The notes: a model not told the origin generated them from the letters alone. Shown: positions 27,162-36,637, counted from the stretch's first letter. The stretch: 64,000 bases of DNA from Streptomyces camelliae (GCF_027625935.1 NZ_CP115301.1:124001-188000); one strand, 5' to 3'. Made by a program: numbers and translations.

Positions 27162-27767
27162 TCACTGCTGTCCCGCTGTGGACCTGCAGTCGTTCCACAG
27201 GGCGGCGAGTCGGGCCGGGATCTGCGTGATGGCCGCACACCCCCGAGGGCCGGCGGGGAAACTGTCGCTGGCCACGTAGCGCCAACCGGCGCCGGGGCGA
27301 TCGACGAAGTACTTCATCGCGGCTCCGTCGTCCTGCAGGGCGACCTGCTCCGCCTCCGTGCTGCCGGGAGTGAGCTGGAATCGGGTTCCGGCGTAGAAGG
27401 TCCCGTCGCAACTGCCGTAGTAGAACGTGCCCTTGACCGGGGCGATGTGGGTGAGGGGCGGTTGAGCCTGTCTGCGATAGGCCGCCGTGACGCCCGCCTT
27501 GACGGTGGGCGATGCGAGCAACGACCGGCAGCCGCCGGTCCTGGCCGAGGAGCCGGTGGTCTTGGCCGAGGAGCCGACGGCAGTGCGCCCGGCCGACGTA
27601 CCCACCGCTGCGGACGCCACGGCCGACGAAGAAGGCGATTGCACTGCGTTCGGATTGTTGCTGTGCGCAGTGCCGCTGTTCTGCGTGCAGCTCGTCAGCA
27701 GCGCCACCGCGGCAGCGGCCATCCCCAGAGCGGCACCGCGGTACAGGGAACGGTTCCGGCGTGTCAT
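27162..27767 (-). CDS. Small lipoprotein
   Basis: This is a 201-residue predicted lipoprotein. Its signal sequence is YRGAALGMAAAAVALLTSC, with lipobox LLTSC (Cys at about 27). A serine/threonine/alanine-rich linker (about residues 30-80) precedes a compact C-terminal domain, GTFYYGSCDGTFYAGTRFQL, with four cysteines that may pair. The ATG at 27767 was chosen because the signal peptide starts there; upstream codons to 27848 look non-coding. The function is unknown. Confidence 0.75.
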   Translation of the reverse strand: MTRRNRSLYRGAALGMAAAAVALLTSCTQNSGTAHSNNPNAVQSPSSSAVASAAVGTSAGRTAVGSSAKTTGSSARTGGCRSLLASPTVKAGVTAAYRRQAQPPLTHIAPVKGTFYYGSCDGTFYAGTRFQLTPGSTEAEQVALQDDGAAMKYFVDRPGAGWRYVASDSFPAGPRGCAAITQIPARLAALWNDCRSTAGQQ

Positions 27768-27890
27768 GTCGAACCAGCCTCTCTCGATACGTTCAGACAG
27801 GCCCGAGATGGCGTCAATCGGATACGTTCTCCCGGTCTCGGGCATCAAGACGCTGCGCCATGCACCGCGGTTTCACCGCGTCCGCATCGG

Positions 27891-28397
27891 CTAGTGCGGG
27901 AGGACTTTGCGCTCGTACGCCGCCTGCGGCTCCAGGCCGAGGGCCGTGCGGCGCTCGGCCAGCCGCTCCGGGTCCTCGATCGGGTATGCCTTGATCGCGG
28001 TGCCCGTGCCGTTGTCGTGGTACTGCGTGCCGTACAACTGCCGGCGTCCCTCGCCGACCCGGCAGCGGTCGAGGAGGTACGCGTAGTGGTGCACGGGCAC
28101 CTGCCCGGCGAGTGCCGCGTGCGCCACCAGGTCCAACGCCCGCTGCTGGAAGGCCAGGTCCTGGTCGGCGTGCTGAGCGAGCAGCCACGCGGCGTCGGCG
28201 CCTTCCTCCCCGACGAGATCGACACCGGGCCAACCATGCTCGCCGACGATCCACTTCAACCAGGCGGTGTTGTCCCGGTCGATGGTCGTGATCTTCCCGC
28301 CGTCCTCAGGGTCCCCCGATCGGGAGGCCTGCTGCCGGACTTCCTGGTCGGCAGCCTTCCTCACGAGCAGTTCGGCGGCGATGCCGGGCAACAACAT
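27891..28397 (-). CDS. DUF6624-like protein
   Basis: This 168-residue protein carries the DUF6624 pattern: KITTIDRDNTAWLKWIVGEH, GADAAWLLAQHADQDLAFQQ and RRQLYGTQYHDNGTGTAIKA. The ATG at 28397 starts the recognisable protein; the frame remains open upstream to 28799 but that part looks unrelated. Its function is unknown. It lies in the accessory patch between the phenazine and mevalonate operons. Confidence 0.65.
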   Translation of the reverse strand: MLLPGIAAELLVRKAADQEVRQQASRSGDPEDGGKITTIDRDNTAWLKWIVGEHGWPGVDLVGEEGADAAWLLAQHADQDLAFQQRALDLVAHAALAGQVPVHHYAYLLDRCRVGEGRRQLYGTQYHDNGTGTAIKAYPIEDPERLAERRTALGLEPQAAYERKVLPH

Positions 28398-28967
28398 GGG
28401 GTCTGGTCCCTTCGTAGACGTTGGCCGGCGCGGGTTTCGCGTGCACGAAGGCGGGGCCGCCAGAGGGCGCAGGTACGGCACGCCTGACCGCACGTCGGTC
28501 AGGACGGCCTGACCGCTCTGGGACGTGTCGCGGACCAGGTCACCCACCCAGGCCGCACGAGGTACCGTTGTGACGGTCACCGGCGCGCCTGCGTCCGCGC
28601 CTCGCGCGGAGCCCGGCGCCGACGACGCTGCACGGCGTCGATCGCCCTCACCGTCCTTGACCCCACGCCGGTAGCCCGCCCAATTGCGGTCGGTCCACTG
28701 GTCCAGCTCGGCTGGAAAGTCGTCGGCTGCGGTCACTGGTCGACCGCCTGGACCCCGTACATCCCGGCGCAGCACGGGCATGCGCGCAGGTCGCGGCAAG
28801 CCTGCACGGGGCTACGGCGGGACGGCGGACGTCGTGGCGTACGCCGAGCGGACCGGCGTCCCGGTGCGGGTGCTGTGGCCGGAGGGCGCCAGCCGCTGAC
28901 CGGCTCGACCATGGCCCCCTCCCACAGGCGGGAAGCGGGCCATCGTCGGCTATGGCCCGAGGCCCTG
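28398..28967. other. 570-bp stretch with gene remnants only
   Basis: I find no complete gene. On the plus strand a frame ending at 28899 gives GTADVVAYAERTGVPVRVLW then PEGASR and a stop, like the C-terminus of a SLOG-type or other nucleotide-binding protein. On the minus strand FPAELDQWTDRNWAGYRRGV and PRAAWVGDLVRDTSQSGQAV look protein-like but lead nowhere. It reads as a junction of decayed accessory genes. Confidence 0.5.
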
Positions 28968-29945
28968 TCACCACTCCACCAACGCCACCCCCGCCGCCAT
29001 CCCCCCTCCGAACGCGGCCAGCAGGACCAGTTCGCCCGGCTGCAGGGTGCCCATGCGGCGGGCCGAGTCCAGGGTGATCGGGATGGAGGCGGCGCCGGTG
29101 TTGGCGTACTCCTGGAGGGTCCGGTGCATGGTGGCGTTCGGCAGGGCCAGTTCCTCGAAGAGGGAGTCCAGCATGACGCCGTTGGCCTGGTGCGGGATGA
29201 AGTGGCGGATGTCGTCGGGGGCGACGCCGGCCTCGTGCAGGAACTGCTTGATCAGCTGCGGCACATGGTCCGCCACGAAGCGGCGTACGCCTCGGCCGTC
29301 CATCGTGAAGTACTGCTGTCCCGCAGCCAGGGCCTGCTCGTCCAGGGGGAGCCGGCTGCCGCCGCCGGGCACCTCGATCAGGCCGGAGAACTCGCCGAAC
29401 GTGTGCAGGGACAGGTCGCGGATGCGGGGACCGTGAGAGGCCGGGCCCAGGACCATGGCGCCGGCGCCGTCGCCGAACAGGACGACCGTCCTGCGGTCGG
29501 TCGGGTTCAGGATGCGTGAGTACAGGTCCGCGCCGATGACCAGCGCGTGGCCGCCCCGGCGCGCGAGGACGCCCTCGGCGGCGGACAGCGCGAACACCTC
29601 GCCGGAGCACACCGCGTTGACGTCGAACGCCGCCGCGTCGATCGCGCCGAGACTGCCCTGGACGTACGCGGCGGTGGGCGGCTGGGGGCGGTCCGGGGTG
29701 GACGTGGCGACCACGATGACCGACAGCTGGGCCGCGGTGATGCCGGCCGCTTCGAGTGCGGCCCGCCCGGCCGCCGTGGCCAGGTCGGAGGTGGCCTCGT
29801 CGGCAGCGGCCCAGCGGCGCGCGCGGATCTCCGTCTTGCCGATGATCCAGGCGTCGTCGACCCCGGCCGGCGCGGCGACCTCGTCGTTGGAGACAACTCG
29901 TTCCGGCAGATAGGCGCCCGTACCGAGGATCCTGACGTCAGTCAT
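28968..29945 (-). CDS. NphT7-type acetoacetyl-CoA synthase (KAS III family)
   Basis: This 325-residue KAS III homologue condenses acetyl-CoA with malonyl-CoA to acetoacetyl-CoA, the substrate of HMG-CoA synthase. It is very similar, from memory, to NphT7 of Streptomyces sp. CL190: VVATSTPDRPQPPTAAYVQG, the nucleophile in FDVNAVCSGEVFALS, HFIPHQANGVMLDSLFEELA (His) and EYANTGAASIPITLDSARRM (Asn). It is the last gene of the mevalonate operon, as in CL190. It replaces a thiolase and makes the pathway irreversible. The ATG at 29945 is followed by a natural N-terminus, MTDVRILGTGAYLPE. Confidence 0.93.
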   Translation of the reverse strand: MTDVRILGTGAYLPERVVSNDEVAAPAGVDDAWIIGKTEIRARRWAAADEATSDLATAAGRAALEAAGITAAQLSVIVVATSTPDRPQPPTAAYVQGSLGAIDAAAFDVNAVCSGEVFALSAAEGVLARRGGHALVIGADLYSRILNPTDRRTVVLFGDGAGAMVLGPASHGPRIRDLSLHTFGEFSGLIEVPGGGSRLPLDEQALAAGQQYFTMDGRGVRRFVADHVPQLIKQFLHEAGVAPDDIRHFIPHQANGVMLDSLFEELALPNATMHRTLQEYANTGAASIPITLDSARRMGTLQPGELVLLAAFGGGMAAGVALVEW

Positions 29946-30000
29946 GCGGCTGCCCTCCCCTCGTCTGGGACCTTGCAATGGAATGCACGGACGGACCTGT

Positions 30001-30030
30001 GCGCGGGCAGCCTCCACGGACTGCCCGCGC
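30001..30030 (-). other. Intercistronic hairpin before the NphT7-type gene
   Basis: GCGCGGGCAG (30001-30010) and CTGCCCGCGC (30021-30030) form a perfect 10-base stem with a 10-base loop in the 107-base gap between HMG-CoA synthase and the last mevalonate gene. It may be a processing or attenuation site. Confidence 0.55.
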
Positions 30031-30052
30031 GCCGGGGCCGGGGCGGTGTCAT

Positions 30053-31222
30053 CTAGCGCGTCTCGTAGATGCGCTTGTGGCCGCTGATCCCGGCCAGCCG
30101 GAAGGGGCCGGTGGTCTGTGCCGGGGTGGCGTGGTCGCCGCCCTCGGTGGGCAGGGAGTACTCGTGCAGCTCGCGGTACTCGGCGTAGCTGACGGGCGTG
30201 CGCCGGGCGATCGCCGTGTGGTTCTGCTCGGTGCGCAGGTGGTCGCGGTAACCGGCGACCAGGGTGCCGGCGAAGAACTCGGCGACGCTGCCGGAGCCGT
30301 AGCTGAGGAAGGCGATGGAGCGGCCGGTCAGGTCCTCGGCCTGGTCGAGCAGCGCGGCCAGGCCCAGGTACACCGACGCGGTGTAGCTGTTGCCGATCAC
30401 CCGGTTGTAGGCCGTGGTCAGACCGATGGCGGCGGCGACGGCGTCGTTGTCGGTGTCCTTGCCGCAGTAGTTCAGCAGGTGGCGGTGGGCCTTGGTGGCC
30501 ATCTTCGTGAACGGCTGGTGGTAGCAGAACGCGGCGAACTCCTCCAGCGAGCGGCCGCCCTGCTCCGTGTAGTCCTTCCAGGTGCCCTCGGCCGCCTGGA
30601 GGTAGGCGTTGATGGACTCCTGGCCGTCCACGAGCGCGGCGGCGCGGTAGTTGGGCCGCCAGAAGTCCATGACGTCGGCGGTGAACAGGCCCGAGGGGTC
30701 CTCGATGCGTACGAGGGCCGGGTCCACGCCGACCAGCATGGCCACCGCGGCGGCGCCCTGCGTCGACTCGCCCGGACTGTCCAGCTCGTACTTGGAGACG
30801 TCGGACGCGATCACGAGGACCTGCTGCGCGGGGTCGCGCCGCACCAGGCCGATGGCGAACTGCAGGGCCGCCGTCGCGCCGTAGCAGGCCTGCTTCAGCT
30901 CCACGACCCGGCACGCCGACGGCAGGCCGAGCAGCGAGTGGACGTACACGCCAGCGGCCTTCGACTGGTCGATGGACGACTCGGTCGCGAAGACGACCGT
31001 CCGTATCCGGTCCCCGCCGTGCCGGGCGATGATGGGCGCGGCGGCGGACGCGGCCATGGTCACGATGTCCTCGTCGGCGGCGGGCACGCTCATCGACTCC
31101 TGGCCGATGCCCACGTGGTACTTGCCGATGTCGGTGCCGTTGTGGGCGGCGAGCGTGGTGTGCTCCAGGACGTACTCGCCCGTCGCGAACGACAGATCGT
31201 GGATTCCGATGGACAGGGACAT
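30053..31222 (-). CDS. HMG-CoA synthase
   Basis: This 389-residue thiolase-superfamily enzyme condenses acetoacetyl-CoA and acetyl-CoA to HMG-CoA. Visible signatures are IGIHDLSFATGEYVLEHTTL at the start, the nucleophile in ELKQACYGATAALQFAIGLV near residue 110, and YHQPFTKMATKAHRHLLNYC with the catalytic histidine near 235. SYGSGSVAEFFAGTLV is the C-terminal family motif. It lies between HMG-CoA reductase (3-base gap) and the NphT7-type gene, in the same order as in known Streptomyces mevalonate clusters. Confidence 0.95.
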   Translation of the reverse strand: MSLSIGIHDLSFATGEYVLEHTTLAAHNGTDIGKYHVGIGQESMSVPAADEDIVTMAASAAAPIIARHGGDRIRTVVFATESSIDQSKAAGVYVHSLLGLPSACRVVELKQACYGATAALQFAIGLVRRDPAQQVLVIASDVSKYELDSPGESTQGAAAVAMLVGVDPALVRIEDPSGLFTADVMDFWRPNYRAAALVDGQESINAYLQAAEGTWKDYTEQGGRSLEEFAAFCYHQPFTKMATKAHRHLLNYCGKDTDNDAVAAAIGLTTAYNRVIGNSYTASVYLGLAALLDQAEDLTGRSIAFLSYGSGSVAEFFAGTLVAGYRDHLRTEQNHTAIARRTPVSYAEYRELHEYSLPTEGGDHATPAQTTGPFRLAGISGHKRIYETR

Positions 31223-31225
31223 GCC

Positions 31226-32287
31226 TCAAACACCAACCTCTACGGTCTTGTTGTCGCGTTCCAGCTGGACGTGAGCACGCATCAGCTCACCCGGGTTCGT
31301 CTGTGCCGCGAGCAGCGAGAGTTCGCCGCACAGCACCGTCGCCGCGGCGAGGACGGCGAGACGCCGGGCGTTCTCGCCGGGCGCGCGGTCGGCCCGGCAG
31401 CCGAGCCGGGTCAGGTTCGTCTCCACGAAGGCCAGGCCCTTGCCGTTGCCCACCGTGCCCACGATCAGGTTCGGCAGGGTGCAGGCGAAGTACAGGTCGC
31501 CGTCGCGGTCCTCGGCCATCACGACGCCCTGGGAGCCCTCGACGATGTTGGCCGCGTCCTGGCCGGTCGCCAGGTAGAAGCCGAGCAGCATGTTCGCGAA
31601 GTGGGCGTTGGCCGAGCGGATGCCGCCGGCGAGCAGGGTGCCGAGCATGTTCTTGCGGATGTTCAGCTCGACGATCTTCGCGGCCGTGGTGTGCAGGACG
31701 TCGTGGACCACGTCACGCGGGACGAGCAGCTCGGTGACCACGTTCTTGCCACGCCCGAGGATGCCGTTGATCGCGGTGGCCTTCTTGTCCGTGCAGTAGT
31801 TGCCGGAGATCGACGCGTAGGAGATGCCCGGGACCGTCTGCAGCAGGTGCTTCAGGAGCACGTCGGAGGCGAGGGTGGCCATGTTGTGGCCGGAGGCGTC
31901 CCCGGTGCGGAACTCGAAGCGGATGAACAGCAGGTTGGCGTTGATCTCGTGCCGGATCTCGATCAGCTCGGCGAAGCGGCTGCAGGTGCGGACGACCTCC
32001 TGCAGCTCGCCCTTGCGGGCCTCGATGGTGCGGGCGGCCGTCAGCGCGGTCTGCGCGTCGGTCGCCTCGACCAGCACCGAGCGGGTCATCCGCTCGTCCA
32101 CGAGGGTCGCGACGATGCCCTTCTCGGCCAGCCGGGACACCTTCGCGCCCCGGCCCACCGACGGCCACAGCGGCGACTCGTAGGTGGCCAGCGGCACATG
32201 GGTCTCGGTGGTGGCGACGTTGCCGGAGATGCGGAGCGGCCCGACCCACTGCATCGGGACGCCGGCGAGCGCGTGGGTGTCGGTCAT
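31226..32287 (-). CDS. HMG-CoA reductase
   Basis: This 353-residue NADPH-type HMG-CoA reductase makes mevalonate, the committed step. Motifs are GDASGHNMATLASDVLLKHL, NYCTDKKATAINGILGRGKN, SQGVVMAEDRDGDLYFACTL and GTVGNGKGLAFVETNL. There is no membrane anchor, so it is cytosolic. The start overlaps the IDI-2 stop by four bases, so the two are translationally coupled. Confidence 0.95.
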   Translation of the reverse strand: MTDTHALAGVPMQWVGPLRISGNVATTETHVPLATYESPLWPSVGRGAKVSRLAEKGIVATLVDERMTRSVLVEATDAQTALTAARTIEARKGELQEVVRTCSRFAELIEIRHEINANLLFIRFEFRTGDASGHNMATLASDVLLKHLLQTVPGISYASISGNYCTDKKATAINGILGRGKNVVTELLVPRDVVHDVLHTTAAKIVELNIRKNMLGTLLAGGIRSANAHFANMLLGFYLATGQDAANIVEGSQGVVMAEDRDGDLYFACTLPNLIVGTVGNGKGLAFVETNLTRLGCRADRAPGENARRLAVLAAATVLCGELSLLAAQTNPGELMRAHVQLERDNKTVEVGV

Positions 32288-33396
32288 CGTGTGCTTCCCG
32301 TCAGGTCGTGGAGGGTGTCGATGGATGCGAGGGAGTGCGTGGAGGCCGAGCGCTGGGCGAGGCGGCTCGTGTCGATGCCCCGGTCGGCGCAGAAGTCGCG
32401 CAGGGAGCCGTGGATCAGCACGTCGCAGCGGGTGAGGTCGGCCGGGGTGCGGGCGCCGAGCATGGTCATGAGCGCCGCCAGCTGGTCGAGCCAGGTCGTG
32501 ATCTGCGCGACGAGCGCCGGGACCCCGTCGTCCATGAGCGTGCGCAGGAACCCGCCCGACACGCCGACGGCACGGGCGCCGAGTGCCAGGCTGCGGGCCA
32601 CGTCGAGGGGGTTGCGTACGCCGCCGGAGGCGAGCACCGGCAGAGCCACGTCCTGGGCGTCCAGCAGACAGGCCGCGGTGGACTGGCCCCAGCCGTGCAG
32701 GAACGCGTAGTCGGCCAGCTCCCGGCGCCCGTTCTCGATGCGGGCGAAGTCGGTGCCGCCCCGCCCGGCGAGGTCGGCCACCCGCACGCCCAGGTTCTGC
32801 AGCAGCAGGACGGTCTGCCGGCTCAGGCCGTTGCCGACCTCCTTGACGATCACGGGGACGTCGACGCCGGCCGCGATCTGCTCGATCTGCCCGACCCACG
32901 ACGAGAACGACCGGTCGCCCTCCGGCATGGGAGTTTCCTGGGCCGTGTTGACGTGGATCTGCAGGGCGTCGGCCCGCAGCAGGTCGATGGCACGCCGGGC
33001 GTTGTCGACCGAGGTCGTCGCGTTGATGTTGGCCATGACGAACCCGTCGGGGTTGTGGGTGCGCAGCACGCTGAACGTGTGCGCGCACGACGGGTCCTTG
33101 AGGTAGGCGTTCATGGAGCCCGAGGCGATGGCGACGCCGCTCTCGCGGGCGGCGGTGGCCAGGTCCCGGTTGATCTCACCGGTCTTGGCGCTGCCGCCGG
33201 TCATGGCGTTGATGTAGAGCGGGGCCTGCCACTCGATGCCGCCGAAGGAGGTGGCCAGCGAGACGTCCGGCCGGTCGATGCCCGCCAGGGCGTGGTGCAC
33301 GAAGGACACCTCGTCGAACTGGTTGAGGCCGCTGTGCGCACGGTGCTGCTCCATGGCCAGGCGGACATGGTCGTCCTTGCGTTGAGCGCTGGTCAT
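32284..33396 (-). CDS. fni: Type 2 isopentenyl-diphosphate isomerase
   Basis: This 370-residue FMN-dependent isomerase interconverts IPP and DMAPP. It begins RKDDHVRLAMEQHRAHSGLN. NAMTGGSAKTGEINRDLATA, SGSMNAYLKDP, IHVNTAQETPMPEGDRSFSS and VADLAGRGGTDFARIENGRR are family motifs for flavin and substrate binding. It overlaps the phosphomevalonate kinase gene by four bases. Type 2 isomerase together with a mevalonate operon is typical of Streptomyces meroterpenoid clusters. Confidence 0.95.
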   Translation of the reverse strand: MTSAQRKDDHVRLAMEQHRAHSGLNQFDEVSFVHHALAGIDRPDVSLATSFGGIEWQAPLYINAMTGGSAKTGEINRDLATAARESGVAIASGSMNAYLKDPSCAHTFSVLRTHNPDGFVMANINATTSVDNARRAIDLLRADALQIHVNTAQETPMPEGDRSFSSWVGQIEQIAAGVDVPVIVKEVGNGLSRQTVLLLQNLGVRVADLAGRGGTDFARIENGRRELADYAFLHGWGQSTAACLLDAQDVALPVLASGGVRNPLDVARSLALGARAVGVSGGFLRTLMDDGVPALVAQITTWLDQLAALMTMLGARTPADLTRCDVLIHGSLRDFCADRGIDTSRLAQRSASTHSLASIDTLHDLTGSTR

Positions 33397-34508
33397 TCCT
33401 CGTTCCTTTCCGGGGTGGGACCGACGGACAGGGGCTGCACTCCGCTCGCGGCCCACCGTTTCCGTACGTGCGCGATGTCGTGCTCGGCCGTGGCGTCCAG
33501 CAGGGCGATGCCGCAGTCGCCGCCGCCCGCCCCCGACGGCTTGGCCGCGCCGCCGACGGCCTCGGCCGCCGCGCACAGCGCCGTCAGCTCGGGGGTGAAG
33601 ATGCCGAGGTGCGCCTCGGCGTCCAGGCGGGCCAGCTCCTGCCGGGCGCGCCGGATCTGGTGCAGCAGTGCCTTGTCGTCACCGCTGTGGAGCGCGTCGA
33701 TCGCGGCGGTCACGAAGTCGGTGCTGGTCTTGACGAAGTCGCGGTGCGAGGCGCTGCCCCGCCAGGTGCGCCGGTGCAGGTCGCCGACGAGCGAGGTGGT
33801 GGACGCCGGACGGCCGGTCCAGCCGACCTCCAGACGCAAGGCCCGCGGCGCCGGCAGCGGGCGCACGTCGAGCCCCGGCCAGGGGGCGCGCAGCGCTTCC
33901 CCGACGCCCCGGCGCCGCGCCAGGTCGAGCACGAAGGCGCGGTCGGGGGCCTGGTAGGCGATCCAGCCGCCCCAGGTGCTGGCGGCGAGATCACCGCCGG
34001 AGCCCTTGGGGTCGATCCGGGCCGTGGCGAGCAGCGCCAGCCGGAACCGGTCCGCACGCGACAGGCCGAGGCCGCAGTGGTCCGCCACGGCCGCGACGGT
34101 CGCCACGGTCACCGCGCCACTGGAACCCAGCCCGAACTTCCTGCCCCCGTCGTGCAGGGCGCTGCTGACCGAGACGCTCAACTCCGGTGCGGGCAGGCCG
34201 CGTTCGGCCAGCAGAGCGGCCACCGTCTCGACGGCCGCCACCACATGGGCCGCCGCGCCGCGCACCCGCTCCTCGTCCTGCCCCGGGGACACCTGGAGCC
34301 GCTCGCCCCGCCACTGCCAGCGCATCGCCCGGTCGACGAGATCGGAGGTGATCACGACACCGGGCCCGGCCGCGCCGCGCACGGTGACCGTGACCTCCCG
34401 GTCCACGGCCACGACGATCGCCGGGGTGCCGGGCTCCACCACCGCGTACTCGCCCGCGATGAACAGCTTGCCCGGAGCGCTCCGGACGACCGCCCGCCCG
34501 CCGGTCAT
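33393..34508 (-). CDS. Phosphomevalonate kinase
   Basis: This 371-residue GHMP kinase phosphorylates 5-phosphomevalonate. It has VVRSAPGKLFIAGEYAVVEP at the N-terminus, the ATP loop KFGLGSSGAVTVATVAAVAD near residue 140, and GAAKPSGAGGGDCGIALLDA near the C-terminus. It overlaps both neighbours by four bases. It is distinguished from the other two GHMP proteins here by the IDPKGSGGDLAASTWGGW segment typical of this kinase. Confidence 0.93.
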   Translation of the reverse strand: MTGGRAVVRSAPGKLFIAGEYAVVEPGTPAIVVAVDREVTVTVRGAAGPGVVITSDLVDRAMRWQWRGERLQVSPGQDEERVRGAAAHVVAAVETVAALLAERGLPAPELSVSVSSALHDGGRKFGLGSSGAVTVATVAAVADHCGLGLSRADRFRLALLATARIDPKGSGGDLAASTWGGWIAYQAPDRAFVLDLARRRGVGEALRAPWPGLDVRPLPAPRALRLEVGWTGRPASTTSLVGDLHRRTWRGSASHRDFVKTSTDFVTAAIDALHSGDDKALLHQIRRARQELARLDAEAHLGIFTPELTALCAAAEAVGGAAKPSGAGGGDCGIALLDATAEHDIAHVRKRWAASGVQPLSVGPTPERNEE

Positions 34509-35569
34509 CGTCCGTCCGCGTTCAGCAGGCGGGTGCCCGGTCCAGGGCGGGCGATGTGTACGGCACCGCCGGCGGCGGCGCCGCGGACGACCGCGGCCAC
34601 CCGCTCGACGTCCACCCTGCGGCACAGCACCTTGACGTTGGGGCCGGCGTCCATGGTGACGTAGGCCAGGAGGCCGTCCCGGCGCAGTTGCAGCACGCTG
34701 TCGAGGACGCGGAGGGTGGCGGGGGCCAGGTAGCGCACGGCGGGGCGGGCGGCGAGCATGGTCGCGTGCATGCCGAGGGCGTTGCGCTCCGCGATCTCCC
34801 CGACCGCTTCGAGGTCACCGGCCAGCAGCGCGGCGCGCATCTGCGTCAGGTCGTCCTTGCTGGAGACGGCCCACGGCTCGAACAGCGGCGAGGTGTCGAC
34901 TGTACGGCGCATGGCCTCCCGGCTGGAGACGGCCTTGGGCCCGGCGTCGACCACGGCGATGACGAGGGCGGGGTCGAGGTCGCGAGCGGCGGCGGGCACC
35001 GGCTCGGCGTAGGAGCCGAGGTCGGCCTCCTCGGGCGTACCGCTCCCGGCGTGCCAGACGGCGAAGCCGCCGAACACCGACCGCGAGGCGGATCCGGAGC
35101 CGCGCCGGGCCAGCCGGGACAGCTCGGTGGCATCGAGACCGAGCCCGTACGCGGCGGCGGCAGCGGCCGCCAGCGCGGCGAACCCGCTCGCGGAGGACGC
35201 CAGACCCGCCCCGGTCGGCACGGTGTTCTCGGTGTCCACGACAGCCCGCTCAGAGCTACCCGCCCGGTCCCGGACCAGGTCCAGGAAGGCGACGATACGG
35301 CGCAGCGCCTCGCCGGTCGCGGGCCTGCCGTTGAAGGTCACCGTGTCCTGCCCGGCTCTGGGGGCGAGACGGACGGTGGTGGTCGTGGGGAAGATGTCCA
35401 GGGTCATCGACAGGCTGTCGGTACGGGGCAGGACGAGCTTCTCGTCGCGCTTGCCCCAGTACTTGACCAGCGCGATGTTCGGGTGCGCCACCGCGGTGGC
35501 GCGGCCCGGGGTGCCCCGCCACTCGCCGGGCTCCGCCAGGTCGATCAGGGTGATGAGCTGCTCAGACAT
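34505..35569 (-). CDS. Diphosphomevalonate decarboxylase
   Basis: This 354-residue GHMP-fold decarboxylase makes IPP from diphosphomevalonate. Motifs are AVAHPNIALVKYWGKRDEKL near residue 25, GAGLASSASGFAALAAAAAA near 115 and RRGSGSASRSVFGGFAVWHA near 155. FTMDAGPNVKVLC-type residues appear near the C-terminus. It lies between mevalonate kinase (8-base overlap) and phosphomevalonate kinase. Confidence 0.95.
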   Translation of the reverse strand: MSEQLITLIDLAEPGEWRGTPGRATAVAHPNIALVKYWGKRDEKLVLPRTDSLSMTLDIFPTTTTVRLAPRAGQDTVTFNGRPATGEALRRIVAFLDLVRDRAGSSERAVVDTENTVPTGAGLASSASGFAALAAAAAAAYGLGLDATELSRLARRGSGSASRSVFGGFAVWHAGSGTPEEADLGSYAEPVPAAARDLDPALVIAVVDAGPKAVSSREAMRRTVDTSPLFEPWAVSSKDDLTQMRAALLAGDLEAVGEIAERNALGMHATMLAARPAVRYLAPATLRVLDSVLQLRRDGLLAYVTMDAGPNVKVLCRRVDVERVAAVVRGAAAGGAVHIARPGPGTRLLNADGR

Positions 35570-36572
35570 GGTCGGCGTGCCTCCTCAGGGGTACGACCCA
35601 GGTCTGCACGGCGCCGGCGTCGTGGAGTCGGACGGTGACGTTCCTGGTGTGTTCCGGCCGGGCCAGCGCGATCACGCAGCCGCCCAGGCCGCCGCCGGTG
35701 ATCTTCGCGCCGAGCGCGCCCGCGTCCAGCGCGGCCTCGACCAGGGCATCGATCCGGTCGGTGCTGAGCCCGGCCGTTGCCAGCAGCTCGTGATAGTGCG
35801 TCAACTGCGCGCCCGCCTCCAGCGGCCGGCCCTCGGCCAGGGCCAGGGCGGCCGTGTCGACGAGCACACGGGCGCGGTGCAGGAAGCTCTCCCGCGTGCC
35901 GTCCCGCCGGAATCCCGCGCGCAGCAGCTCGACCGCTTCCTTGGTGCTGCCGTAGGTGCCGCTGTCGGCCACGACGAGCAACGTGTCGCAGCCGACGCTC
36001 AGTTCGTGGGCCTGGCCCGCCTGGAACCGCAGCGGCGCCGCCGCGCCGACGGCCATGGCGTCGACCCCGCTGGCCCGGCCGTGCGCCACGTTCTCCGCGG
36101 TCTGCACCAGCTCGAACGCGGCGGAGCCGGTCAGTTCACGGTCGTGGAGATCGGCCAGGGCGAGGACGATGGCCCGCGAGGTGGCGGCGCTGGAGCCGAG
36201 CCCGCGGCCCGGCGGGATGGTGCCGTCGACGATCACGTCGAGGTGCGCGTGGTCCCTCACGCCCGTACGCGCCTTGAAGGCGGCGGTCAGCCGGCGCAGC
36301 CCGCCGGAGACCTGTGTCACCATCGCCCGCGACACCGAACCGGTCATGGTGAAGGACAGGTTGCCCTCGCCGCCGGAGGTGTCCGCGGGACCGTGGGACC
36401 AGCCGGCGCTCGCCGTGGCCGAGAGCTGGGGGATCGGCACGGCCAGCGCGGGAGCCCCGTACACGACCGCGTGCTCTCCCAGCAGAATGGCCTTCGCATG
36501 GGCGCGACCGATGCCGACGGTGCGAGTCCGGTGGTGCCCCGACACCCCCTCCACAGAGGTCGGTGGAGTCAA
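35562..36572 (-). CDS. Mevalonate kinase
   Basis: This 336-residue GHMP kinase is the first gene of the mevalonate operon. GRAHAKAILLGEHAVVYGAP is the N-terminal motif, PPGRGLGSSAATSRAIVLAL the ATP loop near residue 120, and GAKITGGGLGGCVIALARPE the C-terminal motif. The start is a TTG at 36572 with AAGGGAAG upstream; the N-terminus PPTSVEGVSGHHRTRTVGIG resembles that of the CL190 enzyme. A 65-base gap separates it from a small HTH gene on the same strand, so a shared transcript is possible. Confidence 0.93.
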   Translation of the reverse strand: MTPPTSVEGVSGHHRTRTVGIGRAHAKAILLGEHAVVYGAPALAVPIPQLSATASAGWSHGPADTSGGEGNLSFTMTGSVSRAMVTQVSGGLRRLTAAFKARTGVRDHAHLDVIVDGTIPPGRGLGSSAATSRAIVLALADLHDRELTGSAAFELVQTAENVAHGRASGVDAMAVGAAAPLRFQAGQAHELSVGCDTLLVVADSGTYGSTKEAVELLRAGFRRDGTRESFLHRARVLVDTAALALAEGRPLEAGAQLTHYHELLATAGLSTDRIDALVEAALDAGALGAKITGGGLGGCVIALARPEHTRNVTVRLHDAGAVQTWVVPLRRHADHV

Positions 36573-36637
36573 CGCTCAGCTTCCCTTCTCGTTGCTGCGG
36601 TGGGATCGCATAGTCCGGTCGACTGCTCAGGAACTGG

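Noticed and set aside
29978..32710. A 910-codon plus-strand frame across the mevalonate genes
   Set aside because: It is antisense to HMG-CoA synthase and reductase and has no recognisable domain. It is a codon-bias shadow.
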